Below are positions 1-12,608 of a stretch of 64,000 bases of DNA, piece after piece. Every line of letters starts with the position of its first letter. Positions within the stretch are counted from its first letter, which is position 1. This DNA is from Neurospora crassa OR74A (lineage: Eukaryota > Ascomycota > Sordariomycetes > Sordariales > Sordariaceae). Made by a program: the position numbers and the translations under genes. The stretch is taken from positions 3,699,917 through 3,763,916 of the forward strand of contig NC_026501.1 of NCBI RefSeq assembly GCF_000182925.2. Direction: 5' to 3'. The notes under the pieces are model-generated. The model saw only the letters and a list, made by a program, of their open reading frames with translations, searched no databases and was not told where the DNA came from.

Positions 1-1419
1 TACTAAAACCGGAAATTATATAAATAGAAGTAGTAAAATTACTACTACCGAATATAATATATATAGGAATAATAACGCTACTATTAAAGCCGAATACAAT
101 CCGAACTAAATTTATAGTATTACCGCTAGGAAGAGAAAGGATATAACTATAATAAATATCTCTTATAATTAATTTATAGTAGCCCTTTGACTAAAACTTA
201 GTAATATTATAATTAATAGTATAAGGAAGACGCTTATAGTTAGTAAATAATTCGTTCTATTTTAAATAAATATATATATAATAAGTAAAATTATTAGTAG
301 TATAAACGAAGGTATTTAAATTATATTCGAATTTATTTTAACTACCTAATATTATAATAACGGCTATTATCTAAATAATATTACAAGCGTCGTACAAACT
401 TATAGGAATATTTAATATATATATTTTATAAGTATAGGAGTAAATAGTATTCTAAGTATTATTAATTAGGATAGAAATTAAATAATAATAAAGAAAAGGA
501 AATATAGAAAATAAGAAATTTATTAATTATTAAAATAAAGTAAACCCTCTTAGTAATAACCTTATAGAAATTGTTAAGGGAGCCAAACTTATTACTATAT
601 AAAATAGAGGCGAAATTTAAAATATAATAAAGGTAAGGAATCTTACGAATAATATTAATTAAATTAATATAAAGGCCGAAGAGGATAAAGAAGGAAGCTA
701 TACTAATTTAGGGGAGGATAACTATTAAAGAAATTACGAAGGGTATAAATAAGGAATATAGGCTTTAGAAATATAATTATAAGGGATATAGGGCCCGGGG
801 ATATATTAAAGGAGGGACCCTCTATATTAAAAGTTAAATCGATCGGGCTTGGGCGATAATAGTTAGAGGAAGCTATTTTATTAGAAGGTACAATAAGGAA
901 AAAAGAGAAGAAGGACTAGGAAGGGGTACTATGTAGGGGATTATATAAACGAGGGAGGGAGGTCCTTATACTATTATAAATAGAGGTAAATCCGTAGGAT
1001 AATAAAATAAATAATAGGGAGGAGGTATTTATAAACGGAGTAAGGAAGCGGAGAAGTAGAATAATAAATAAGGAAATAGAACGAGGAAGTAGGAAGAAAG
1101 CGGAAGAAGGAGTAGTAGGGAATAAAATAGAAAGGTAGTAAAGGAAGCGGTACGCCTAGTTTGGTCCTATTCCTATTATTCTTATTATTTTAATATTGGG
1201 ATAACGTAGTAGTAAGAGAAATGAAATTAGTTCGCTATAGCGGTGGGTGAGAACCGTTATAATTGTAAGTAAAGTAGGAGCGGTATAGAAAACTATAACC
1301 GAGATAGAGTTGGGGGTTTTCATCCGGCGGTGCTTAACACCGTACGGTTTTCCCCTCCAGAGAATTGGAGAAGGACCCTATGCCAATAAGGCGCTATAGT
1401 TATAGTATAGGGAATAAGA
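1..1419 (+). mobile_element. LINE copy A, 3' part, RIP-degraded
   Basis: This is the reverse complement of the 3' half of the LINE at 18458-22760 and of the copy at 40064-42466. All copies share a 3' end that finishes in GGGAATAAG. No open frame survives; CA and TG are nearly absent, as expected after RIP. The 3' end falls inside a gypsy reverse transcriptase coding stretch that continues at 1420, so this LINE inserted into that gypsy element. The 5' portion lies outside the window. The last ~110 bases hold a GC-rich foldable 3' end, listed separately. Confidence 0.7.
1312..1419 (+). other. structured LINE 3' end, copy A
   Basis: A GC-rich block inside AT-rich DNA. It can form a hairpin with CGGTG pairing to CACCG around a CTTAA loop, and a CTCCAG/TTGGAG hairpin. 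A GGGGG run upstream may pair with CCCC downstream. The same block occurs at 17599-17732, 18458-18590 and 40064-40200 (those three on the minus strand). It is probably the 3' UTR recognised by the LINE reverse transcriptase; that role is inferred from its position. Confidence 0.6.
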
Positions 1420-4260
1420 CTATTATTAAGGTAAATATAATATAAGCCTTCTATAAAACCCGAATAACGGAAGGAGAAGAATATAAGATGGCCCTTTAAA
1501 TTCGCTATAGCCTATTCGAATAATTAGTAATCCCCTTTAGGCTATATAGTACCTTAATTACCTTTCAATAGTATATTAATTAAATATTGTAAGAATTCTT
1601 CAATAACTTTTATTCGATGTATATAAATGATGTCCTTATTTTGATTAACCGGTTTCCAAAAAACTATATATAAAAGGTCCGTATAGTATTTAAGTATTTC
1701 TAAAATGCTGGACCCCAATTAAATTTTAATAAGTATAAATTTACTATAAAAAAGGTTTAGTATTTAAAATTTATTATTTATACCAGCGTAGGTATTTAAA
1801 TAGATCCTGAAAAAATAAAACTATTTTAGAATAGGATATTCTAACATTTTAAAAGGGAATTTGGAGTTTTTTATGATTTATAAATTATTATTGGATTTTA
1901 TACCCAGACTTATTATGGTAATTGTATTACTTATAGCGCTAACTAGCAAAAGGGTTCCATTCGAATAATTAGTAGTATATAAAAAAGTATTTTAATTATT
2001 TAAAATTCCATTTTTTTAAATACTAATATTAACCGAGTAGAACCCCGAACGCTTAATGTTCTTTAAGGCTAATTATAGCGGGTTTATCCTTAGGGGCTAT
2101 TTAATATAGGAAATAGATGGCTAATAGTATATCATAGCCTTTTATTCGAGGAAATTAAAATTAGTAGAATGTAATTACCTTATTTATAATAAAGAAATAT
2201 TAGCGATCGTCGATTACCTATAGGAATAGTAGGCCGAATTATATACTTATAATAATTCTACCATCCTAATTGATTAATATAATTTAGAATATTTATAATT
2301 CGGTAATATTTATTTAAATAGTAAACCTACTAGGCTGAATACCCTTCTAAAATTCTTTTCGAATTTTAGTATCAGCTAAGTAAAGAAGCGGTAGTATTAG
2401 ATACGTTATTTCAGAGGGACTAAAGTTGGTCTACCGAAGGCGATAGGGAGGTTCGAAACTTCCAATTTATTTCCGATTACGTCTTATATAATTATATCTG
2501 TATTTTCATAGTAGGCCTTCGGGGTTTTTGAACGATTTGGAAGAACGGTATGAAAGTTTTTAAAGATCCAGATTTATAATAGCTCTAGAACTTTATAGTA
2601 AAAAGGGACGCTGTATATTAATAAGTCCTTAAAGTAGTAAAGAACAATATAAGAGATCTACCCTCTTTTTCCAAATTCAAAGTTTAAATAGTTAATTATT
2701 CTATTAACGACTTTAGACGTTTAAAATATTAAAGAAAATTATAAATTCCTAAATGCCTAATAATTATTGAAGTAGAAATTATAAGATTATCCGATATTAA
2801 CCGAGAATTTAATATATTCTTCACTTATATTATTTAAATTACGTACGATTTTCAAGTATTTGGGTACCCCGGTAGAGAAGGTACTATTATAACCTTAGTC
2901 TACTACTTTTATTGATTATTATTCGGGATTTATATGAAATAGTTCCTATATAACTACTATATATATAGTTCTATTAAGTATTAGAGAGCCTAGAGGAAGG
3001 GGTTATTTTAATCGATGCCGGTACTAGACTAATTCTTCGGAAAAATCTAAATAGATTTTATTACAGACCTTCTATAAACTAGAAGGAATATTTGTCTATT
3101 TTTTATCAAGGACCGCTTTAGTAAAACTATAATATCAGAATTAATACTATTAATAAATTTCAAAATACACGTTGAGAGATTTATAAACTATTTTATAAGG
3201 TATTATAGGTAATTATGATTTATAGTTAGTAACCGGGGTTCTAATTAGATTGGGCAGTTCTAGAGCAAATTCTACGAATCACTCAGGATTAAATAGCTTT
3301 TAAATACCGCTTACTATCCCTAAATTAATAGCGGCCCGGAACGAATAAATTAAAAAGTATAAACCTTTTTAAGGGTATATATTAATCAGGTTTAAAATAA
3401 TTAGTACGAATAGTGCCCGTTAATATAATCCGTTATTTATAATTATATTAATATTTCAATTAATATATTTCCTTTCTTCATAATCTATAAACTCGATTTA
3501 GAATCGGTAATTCTAGTAGTCTCCAAAATTACTAGAAACTCCTATATACTTACTAACGTCCGAATTCGCCAATTCGTTAAAAAGCTACTATTAATCATGA
3601 ATTTATATTAAATTACAATAGTTATAACGGCCTAGGAATAAGAAAGGTTTATTAACTGTAGTTATTAGTTATTAGAGAGGTTCCCAATTGGCGATAAAGT
3701 ATAATTCAACTTTAAAAATTATATTTTACTAAGGCCGAAGAAGAAATTAGATTAGTTATATACTAAGTATATAGTTTTAAGGGTACATTTACTTTTAATT
3801 ATAGAATTCTTTAGCTTTCTAAATAATGTTTATAATGTTTTTTACGTCGACCTCCTTTGATGGGCTATTGGAAACCCTTTACTAAATTAAATTCCAGCCG
3901 ATAAATAGCCGCCACTAGTAATTATAGAAGGAGAGAAAGAGTATTATATAGAAAAGATTTTGTACGTTGGAAGGCCTCCTATTGAATAGATAGCTTTTGT
4001 AAAATAGAAAGGATATCATAAACCTTTATAGTATTAATTCAAAGACTTTCAGAATACCAAAGTATTTAAGTTCTTTAAGAAGCAATACAAGAATATTCGA
4101 ATTAATAATGGATCTTTAAATAAATTTACAAAAGAAAAAATATTAGTAGAGTAAAAAACGTAAGTAAAATTGGTACTTGGAGGTAGAAAACGCGGCTGCT
4201 AATTTAAAACGCTGTTTATATTAGCCCGTTATATTTAAAAGTTTTTAATATTTAACGCCG
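1420..4260 (+). pseudogene. Ty3/gypsy pol relic (RT, RNase H, integrase)
   Basis: Read with RIP stops as Gln/Trp, the plus strand gives a gypsy pol. The reverse transcriptase follows the MPFGL...FQQYIN pattern and has an active-site remnant YINDVLI (family YxDD) near 1620-1640. RNase H follows at about 2060-2230 (A-[ND]-[YC]-S-G-F, then FYSRKL and CNY-IYNKE-LAIV). Integrase lies at about 2870-3700 (FGKI-IDFITDL, FIKDRFSKT). A possible chromodomain-like tail is at about 3900-4060. The frame is broken by stops and shifts throughout and cannot be expressed. The upstream part of the element was displaced by LINE A. I could not assign an LTR pair. Confidence 0.75.
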
Positions 4261-6000
4261 CCCTAGTACCCAACTTAATTGTATCATCTAGAAATTATAA
4301 TATTATAATTGTATTACTATAGAGAATTTATAATTTTCTTTTCTTCTTCGGAAGAAAGATAATTTCTTTACTGAATTCAAGAACTGAATTACCTTCTTCA
4401 ACCGAATCTTCTTTTTAAGGGTATTTCCCTCTTATTATACCATTTCTATTAATACTGCTAAATCTTCCTCTAATACCTAAATATTTACTACTCCCTCCTT
4501 TAATTCTTCTTCTTCTTCTAATTCCTTGATACTTAATACCTTTTCCTCCTCTTTATTAAATAATAAACTTAATTAAATACATAAATCCTCTTCATTGAAT
4601 AATATTTTATTCCATTTTATTAATTTACGCTACTCCTTTAACTTACTAATATATTCTTTCAATTTTATAACCAATTTGCTAAAAATAGTACCCACCGCCC
4701 CGGCCGCTACTCTTTCTTAGAAGGATTAAATTACTATAATTATCCGAATATTAATTTTAACTATGAAAGTATTTAAATAAATAGCAGCCGTAATAACAGT
4801 ATATTTGGTATTCCGGGTAGATTTTATAGTAATATTTATTGAAACGACCGATTCGTAGTTAATTAGGGACAATTCAGCGAATAACAATAATCATAAAGCT
4901 GTTAAACTACCTTAATCTATATAAAAGACTTTGAAACTCTCCTTTAGAGTTTCTAATCTTTTAAATACTATAACCGAAATTGGGGCTGAGGATAAGGAAA
5001 TATTTAGAATTATAATTAGAAGTACTATAGTAGTAAAAATGGGGGCTAGCGGCGTTTTACCAATAGGGTAATTAAGTGTAAAGTAAGCAGTATTTTTAAA
5101 ATTGAATTAATATCTAAAATAGAACAAAGGGATTTAAGGAAATTTATGGAATTATATAGCCCTTAGCCGCTAATTGCTCGAAATTCCAAGTTAAAACTAT
5201 TATATAATAGAGGGACTATTGAAATAGAGTTTCACTATTTAAGTAACCCTCTTCTAATTAAGAAGAGTACTATTCCTAAATAGTAGAAGGTTATTATTAG
5301 TAAGTAGTAGAATTTTTAGAATATACACAAGGTATATAATAGCCTTTACCTTCGTTAAGTATATAAGTATTATAGTCTTCTAATATTATATACCGGGAAT
5401 ATTAGGTAATTATAATAACCTTAATAGGGGCTTTAATAAATTTACGATAGTTACTGTTATTACTATTACTATTAAGGGTTTAAGGTACCGGAGAAACTAG
5501 TATAGCGGGAGCTAAAGTAGACGTAATAGTAGGAATTAGCGTAAGTATTAGAATAATAGTAATAGTAGGTATAAAAATAGTAGCGGCCGGCGTAGAGATA
5601 AGTATAAATATAATAACGGGCGTAAGTATAAGTATAAGAACTGGCGCGGGCGCGGGCGCGGGTACGAGTATAGGAATAATTATAACCGGGCGGCGATAAA
5701 TTAGAGTAGTAGGCCGGAGCCCGAAAGGATTTTAATTAGAATTAGTAATATAATTAGAAGTTAGTAATAAGTACTTAAAGGTATTTTAAAGTTGGATTAA
5801 AAATATACATACAATATAATTATAATTATTTATTAAAAGAGTAAGAAGGAGAGTATAAATTGTAGAAGAGTAGAATAAGGGTAATATAAATATTAATACT
5901 AGTACGCAATTACTGTTAGAGGGAGAAGGGGGGGCTAATATTATAGGACTAGCGCCCGTTAAGGTATCTAGCTCTAAATGGCTAAATTTGAGTGCTAAGA
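4261..6000. repeat. degenerate AT-rich repeat DNA, unclassified
   Basis: Heavily RIP-mutated, with no intact frame. The minus strand has an acidic/Pro-Ala-rich pseudo-coding look (glutamate runs near 4500; a GCGGGC tandem at 5641-5665), which could be a decayed gag-like protein. I cannot name it. There is a short tandem (GGGCGC)n at 5644-5664. Confidence 0.35.
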
Positions 6001-6320
6001 CGGTAGCTTGTATTGAGATTGCTTTAACTAACTCGGACCGCGGTACTACAGCTTCCAGAGCCCGGTCTTTTGGAGTATTCTCTAGCTGCTTTAGGTTATA
6101 AGGTAGGTACTAGAACGTACGGCTATTTAAACTCTAGTATTTTAGAGACCCAGAGGGTAGCGTTTTATCCTTTCTTTCTTCGTAGAACCTTAATATACAC
6201 ATATAAGGCTAGCACCTGCGTATCGCTCTGCTGTTCCGTTATATACACTACCCTAAGTTCCCTATTTGTACCTTTAAATATTAGAAGTATATAAACTTAT
6301 ATAAAGTGATATTTATTGGA
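6001..6320. other. less-mutated 0.3-kb stretch, possible LTR fragment
   Basis: CA/TG content is higher here than in the flanks, and a TATAAGG-like box lies at about 6204. A 74-codon frame at 6070-6294 has no recognisable protein features. A partner copy is not visible in the window, so the LTR reading is only a possibility. Confidence 0.25.
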
Positions 6321-7203
6321 ATTTTAATTTATTACAATTAAATTCCTTCTAAACTATTTCCTTTTATAAGTATCCTAATAGGAGTAACTTGCCTTACTAA
6401 ACAGCGTTTTATTGGAATTACTCTTTTATTCCCATTAAATTCTATTACAAAAACTACGTCTTTCATAATCAAACTTATATTTCCACTATACCTCCCCTCC
6501 TTACTCTCTTTTTAACAACTATTACTATAATTACCCTTCCACGAATAACGGCCCTATCCGTCTACATTAAATATCACTCTAAGTATAATATTATTAAATT
6601 TATAAATGAAAGCCTTTTATAAATCCGGAATTACCTCTATAATATTGATATATACCTTTAAGAGTATTTTTATACCTCTCTTTTATCTATTATTAGCTAT
6701 ATTAATAGTAATTTTGAAAATACTCAAATTAAATATATATTCGCCTTTTAAAGTAAATCTGAGTATAATACTACCTATAATACGTTTATATTTAGTAACC
6801 TTTATACTTTCTTAGAAACCAAGTAAAATAGTAATACTTAAATTATTAAATAGTCTACTTTTAATAAATTTGAATATATATAATCGGACGCCTCCGAAAT
6901 AATTTGTAATTTCTATAATTGCTATTATAGTAAAAGATTCAACCTTTCTTACAATTATAAGCGTATAATTAAAAGAGTTAAAATAACTTAGTATAGTAAA
7001 TGTTATAATAATCTCTCATCTATCATCTTTGTTATTGGATTATTATCCTCTTTCTTTTCTTCCACTTGCTTTCTTATCCTATTCCTATTTTTCTATTCTC
7101 TTAATCTATTATCTTATTAAACTAATTCTTCCTGCTCCGTCTTTTGTCCATGTCTATTGTTTAGATCCATTCAATCTAGCGAAGTTATCCCTAGTTTGTG
7201 TGC
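6321..7203. repeat. AT-rich intergenic DNA, nothing recognised
   Basis: RIP-like composition. The short open frames at 6606-6815 and 7029-7223 are Leu/Ile/Tyr-rich by composition only and show no family signature. Confidence 0.4.
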
Positions 7204-7208
7204 CCTAC

Positions 7209-7472
7209 TGTCACAGCACGTAGACTGGGCAAGTAGCTAGCACTATTAATTTAACGAATATAATAAATAATTAACTATAGGGAGTAAAAGAGAAGAAGAA
7301 AAGTGGTGGCTCTGGCTAGCACAGTTAAATATAGGAAGGAAGTAGGTCCAATGAAAGAATGTATCTAATTAGACTATACGGGTGGATGCGATAAGGATGT
7401 ATCTAGCTAGAAGGTGTAGATAAAAGTATAGACTGCGGGAGCAGTCTTGGCAGTCTTAGCACAGCCATGACA
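7209..7472. mobile_element. solo LTR, older copy
   Basis: A 264-bp element with TGTCA...TGACA termini, bounded by a perfect 5-bp target duplication CCTAC (7204-7208 and 7473-7477). It aligns over its full length to the element at 40355-40643 but carries many C-to-T and G-to-A changes, typical of RIP. No internal retrotransposon sequence remains, so this is a solo LTR left by LTR-LTR recombination. Confidence 0.85.
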
Positions 7473-7477
7473 CCTAC

Positions 7478-7732
7478 TAGAAAATTTGGAAAAAAGAAAT
7501 TACTTCAGAAAAACAATACACATGCTCCTAAGAACCTTTCCCAAATCAGTAATAGTAGTTAAAACTAGGAAAGTATATATAAATCAATTTAACAAATATA
7601 TTATGAGTGTCTAATAATAGATTATAAGATTATACTATAATTTCATTTTTTGGATTGTAGAGTAATACTAATTAAACTGGGACTTAAAATTAGGTAGTAG
7701 AATATAGTTTCTACTTAAGATACAATTCTTCT
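7478..7732. other. spacer, nothing recognised
   Basis: AT-rich spacer between the solo LTR and the 0.84-kb repeat. I see no gene or repeat. Confidence 0.3.
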
Positions 7733-8567
7733 AGGCGGAGCCAAAGTTTAGGGGACACAGAGAGACGCAATTAGAAATTATTTAGTATATATAAAAAAAA
7801 TATAAAAGAAGATTAAATTAAAGTTGAACTTAATAAGTAATTACTAAAAAGGGTAGTAGTAAGAATAGCTACTAAGCTATAAGGCTTGAATAGTTATCTA
7901 AATTAATTGTTGAGTTTGCCGTCTTTTATTAATAAATATTAGGAGAATAAAAGAAAAAAGGGAAAAAAGAAAAAAAGGTGGAAAAAAAAAACCTCCAAAG
8001 CAAAATTTTGTGCTGTTTTTTTAATTATTTTTTTTCTTTTCTGGAATTTTCAACCCTGACCCTAACCCTAACCCCTGCTTTAAATCTTTAATATTAAAGG
8101 TTTAGTTAGAAACTTAGTCATTTCTGGGACTTGGCTACTTGCAACGGTCGCATTGCATTTATAATTAAAATTCTTATTTTTAAATTCTTTTCTATTTTTC
8201 TTTACAACCACTGCGTATACTACTATACATTTGGTACTAAATTAACCACCTTTCCCTCCTTATTATTATAGCACTAGGTGCATTTTAACCTACTTGATAG
8301 TCGAGGATACATATCCATCGTAATACAAAAAATAGCTTTTTTTGCTCTACTATTTAAACTATGTCCTGCTTCGCACTAAGTTTTTCTAGTTAAGACTGCC
8401 AAGCACATACTAAGATGGGTAATTTTCTACATTCTAGCCTATTATAGATAGATATGCCCCGCCTTCCTCGCTTGTAGCATTAGTTAGGCCCATAGACTAT
8501 GACCTTTAGTATAGATCTTTTATATTATCTTTCGGGCCTATAACAATGGCTGAACAAGCTCTTAAAG
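7733..8567 (+). repeat. 0.84-kb dispersed repeat, copy 1, with telomere-like units
   Basis: Aligns collinearly with 35928-36756. Both start with a GGCGGAGCCAA motif and continue through GGGGA-ACAGAGAGACGC, an A-rich stretch, a poly-A/CCTC-AAAGGCAAAATTTT block, two to three CCCTAA telomere-type units (8055-8073 here), and a 3' part ending in GGGCC-A-ACAA. No coding potential and no obvious TIR or TSD. The class is unknown. Confidence 0.7.
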
Positions 8568-9180
8568 TAATTTGGTAATAAATTATCGTTAGGGAGGAAA
8601 ACTCTATTTATTTATTAATTTAAGCAAAAGCCTATAATAATATTATTTTATAAGTACATTACTATAACTACTTTCAAATTATTATTTTATATACCACTCT
8701 ACACTTTTAGTAAGTACTACCTTAGTGAATAGATTATTACTAAGTAGTCCAGCTGCTAGAAAATAACCACTTTATTACTCAGACAACTTCTACACCGCTA
8801 GTTAATCCAGGCCCTCAGTCGATCTATCCAGCTTAACTTATGCTATCCTTCTTTCCTCTTCCAGCTCCTACCTTACCTTCCCCTCCTCTCTTCCCCACAC
8901 CCCCTTTGCCAACGCTGCCCCACCTGTGCCCACCTTGCTAGCCTACCAATTAACTGGAGTACCACCGACCTTTGACAGCGGACCCTCCCCTCTCGGGCCT
9001 CTTTAATTGAGCTACCCACGCCGCTCAGGAGAGGTTGGGTTTCAATCATCTTTCTATTCTCCTACGGTCAACTTCTGTAAAGCTCTCGCCGTTACTTATC
9101 CTACTTCTGATTCTTCATTCTTTTCACTTATCCAGCCAGCCATCCTCTAACACCTACCTGACTCACACAAGCGCGCAACC
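8568..9180 (+). promoter_or_regulatory. upstream region and 5' leader of phosphoglucomutase
   Basis: RIP-like composition fades at about 8.8 kb into normal DNA. The 330 bases before the start codon are pyrimidine-rich (CT-rich tracts at 8847-8910 and 9048-9125), typical of filamentous fungal promoters and leaders. No clear TATA box can be assigned. The start context is AACCATGG. Confidence 0.5.
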
Positions 9181-11230
<2,050 letters not shown>

Positions 11231-11397
11231 GTTTGGCGTTCATGTAGGCCTATGGAACCAACTACGGCTGGGGTGGCTAGTTCTCCGTGGAGATTAGGAC
11301 AGTGCAGACAAAATAATGTAATTCATCTTCCAACCGATCGAATCCAAATCGTACGTATGGTGGCCATGTCGCTCCTGTCCTAGCATGAAGATACGAT
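11231..11397. terminator. convergent 3' intergenic region
   Basis: A 167-bp gap holding the 3' ends of both the phosphoglucomutase (+) and oligoribonuclease (-) genes. The AT-rich stretch AAAATAATGTAATTC at about 11310-11325 may serve polyadenylation. No canonical AATAAA is visible. Confidence 0.35.
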
Positions 11398-12072
11398 CTA
11401 GTCCTTCTGAAAAATAGCAGATCGATAGTACCTAGCCTCTGCGATGCTCTCCAGAATGTCCTCCTTCGCCGTATGAAGTCCCTGCTTGGTAGGGGCTCCT
11501 GAGGCGATATGAGGGCACCAACGACGAGCAGCTTCTTTTAGACTACTTACGTCCAAGATGCGGTAGTGCAAATGATCGACGACCCTGTCATAGGGCTCCT
11601 TGCGAAGAAAGGCGCGGTCGGCATGTACGCTGTTTCCGGCTAAGAGGGCCACGCGCTTGTTTGGGACATACTTCTGTATATAGGCCAGCAGCCCGTCTGC
11701 TGCCTGTTCCGGCGTGACGGTAGAGGCCAAGACGGCGGCCATGAGACCACTATTGCCGTGGACTTGTGTACACCATTCATCCATGGCATCCATGCGCGCC
11801 TTCGTCTGGTGAATGACGGTGCCCCAGCCGGTAGGATCTAAGAGGTTGAGTTGCTCGTCGGTAATGAAGCAATAGATCTCAATGATAGCATCTTGGTCCG
11901 GGTCAAGGCCGGTCATCTACTTAAACACTGCGTGTGAGCGAGGTGAGACATTGGTGATGAGAAATGCGATCAATAAGGGGCTGGCACTAAGCACCTCACA
12001 GTCGATCCATACCAGGGCACCTTGGCTCTGCTGCTGCGCCGCCACATGCGCGGCTTTCGGTGTCGAAACCAT
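11398..12072 (-). CDS. REX2: oligoribonuclease (DEDDh 3'-5' exoribonuclease), two exons
   Basis: Degrades short oligoribonucleotides to mononucleotides; fungal homologues (yeast Rex2) act mainly in mitochondria and in RNA processing. On the minus strand exon 1 runs 12072-11995 and exon 2 runs 11916-11398, joined by a 78-nt GT-AG intron. The product is 198 residues. Exon 1 gives the family start of the nuclease fold, ALVWIDCE (Asp24, Glu26), and exon 2 resumes with MTGLDPDQDAIIEIYCFITD. The remaining catalytic residues are Asp126 in HADRAF, and His174 and Asp179 in GLHTAKED, which completes DEDDh. An in-frame TAA lies 15 bases upstream of the ATG, fixing the start. The N-terminal extension is short and Gln/Ala-rich; I do not see a strong mitochondrial presequence. 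Divergently oriented from the oxidoreductase gene. Confidence 0.93.
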
Positions 12073-12608
12073 ATTCAAATGATATTAAAAAAAAGAAGCG
12101 GTGTCAAGCCAAAATGGAGTCGTTGCAAGACCTGGAGGGTGTACGTAGGTGACCTCGCCAGCAACCGTTGACTTAGACCGTTGATTTTGGTGGTATGGTT
12201 GATAAGGTGTTGTTTCGATCCGGCCCAATCAGGGGGGGGATATCCGGCTCTGTCCAATTAAAGATCTTTATTGCAGCAGCAGTGGACACATGGTCACCCC
12301 GAGCCGGGCACCAGCCGGGAGGTGGATGAGCGACCGAGACTACTCCGCCTGCATATTATCGTCTGGCTTGTATAGTCGGGTACTACTAAAGTATAGACGG
12401 AGGTACGCATACGTGTAAGCGGTGTGAGGAGGTCCCGGTTGTTGTAGCAGTCACGCCCCCTTCTCTTTCTTCCAGTCAGAGCCCTTTCCCCCACCCACGT
12501 CAAGGTTTTTTTTTTTCCCTTTCTTGATTTTTTATTTTTTTTATTTTTTACTTTTTCCGTTCACTGCAAACAGCACTCGAAACTCAAAGCTATCACCACA
12601 CGAATAAG
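12073..12608. promoter_or_regulatory. divergent promoter region, oligoribonuclease / oxidoreductase
   Basis: A 536-bp interval between two start codons facing away from each other. The oxidoreductase side has a long pyrimidine/T tract (12497-12556) ending about 50 bases before the ATG, in a leader with the context GAATAAGATGG. No specific operator can be named. Confidence 0.5.

Noticed and set aside
6070-7223. Three short open frames (74, 69, 64 codons)
   Set aside because: Composition-driven in AT-rich repeat DNA. No conserved motif, no second copy with conserved frame, and the last one runs into a solo LTR.
8055-8073. Telomere end
   Set aside because: Only two to three CCCTAA units, inside a dispersed repeat with unique sequence on both sides; interstitial, not a chromosome end.
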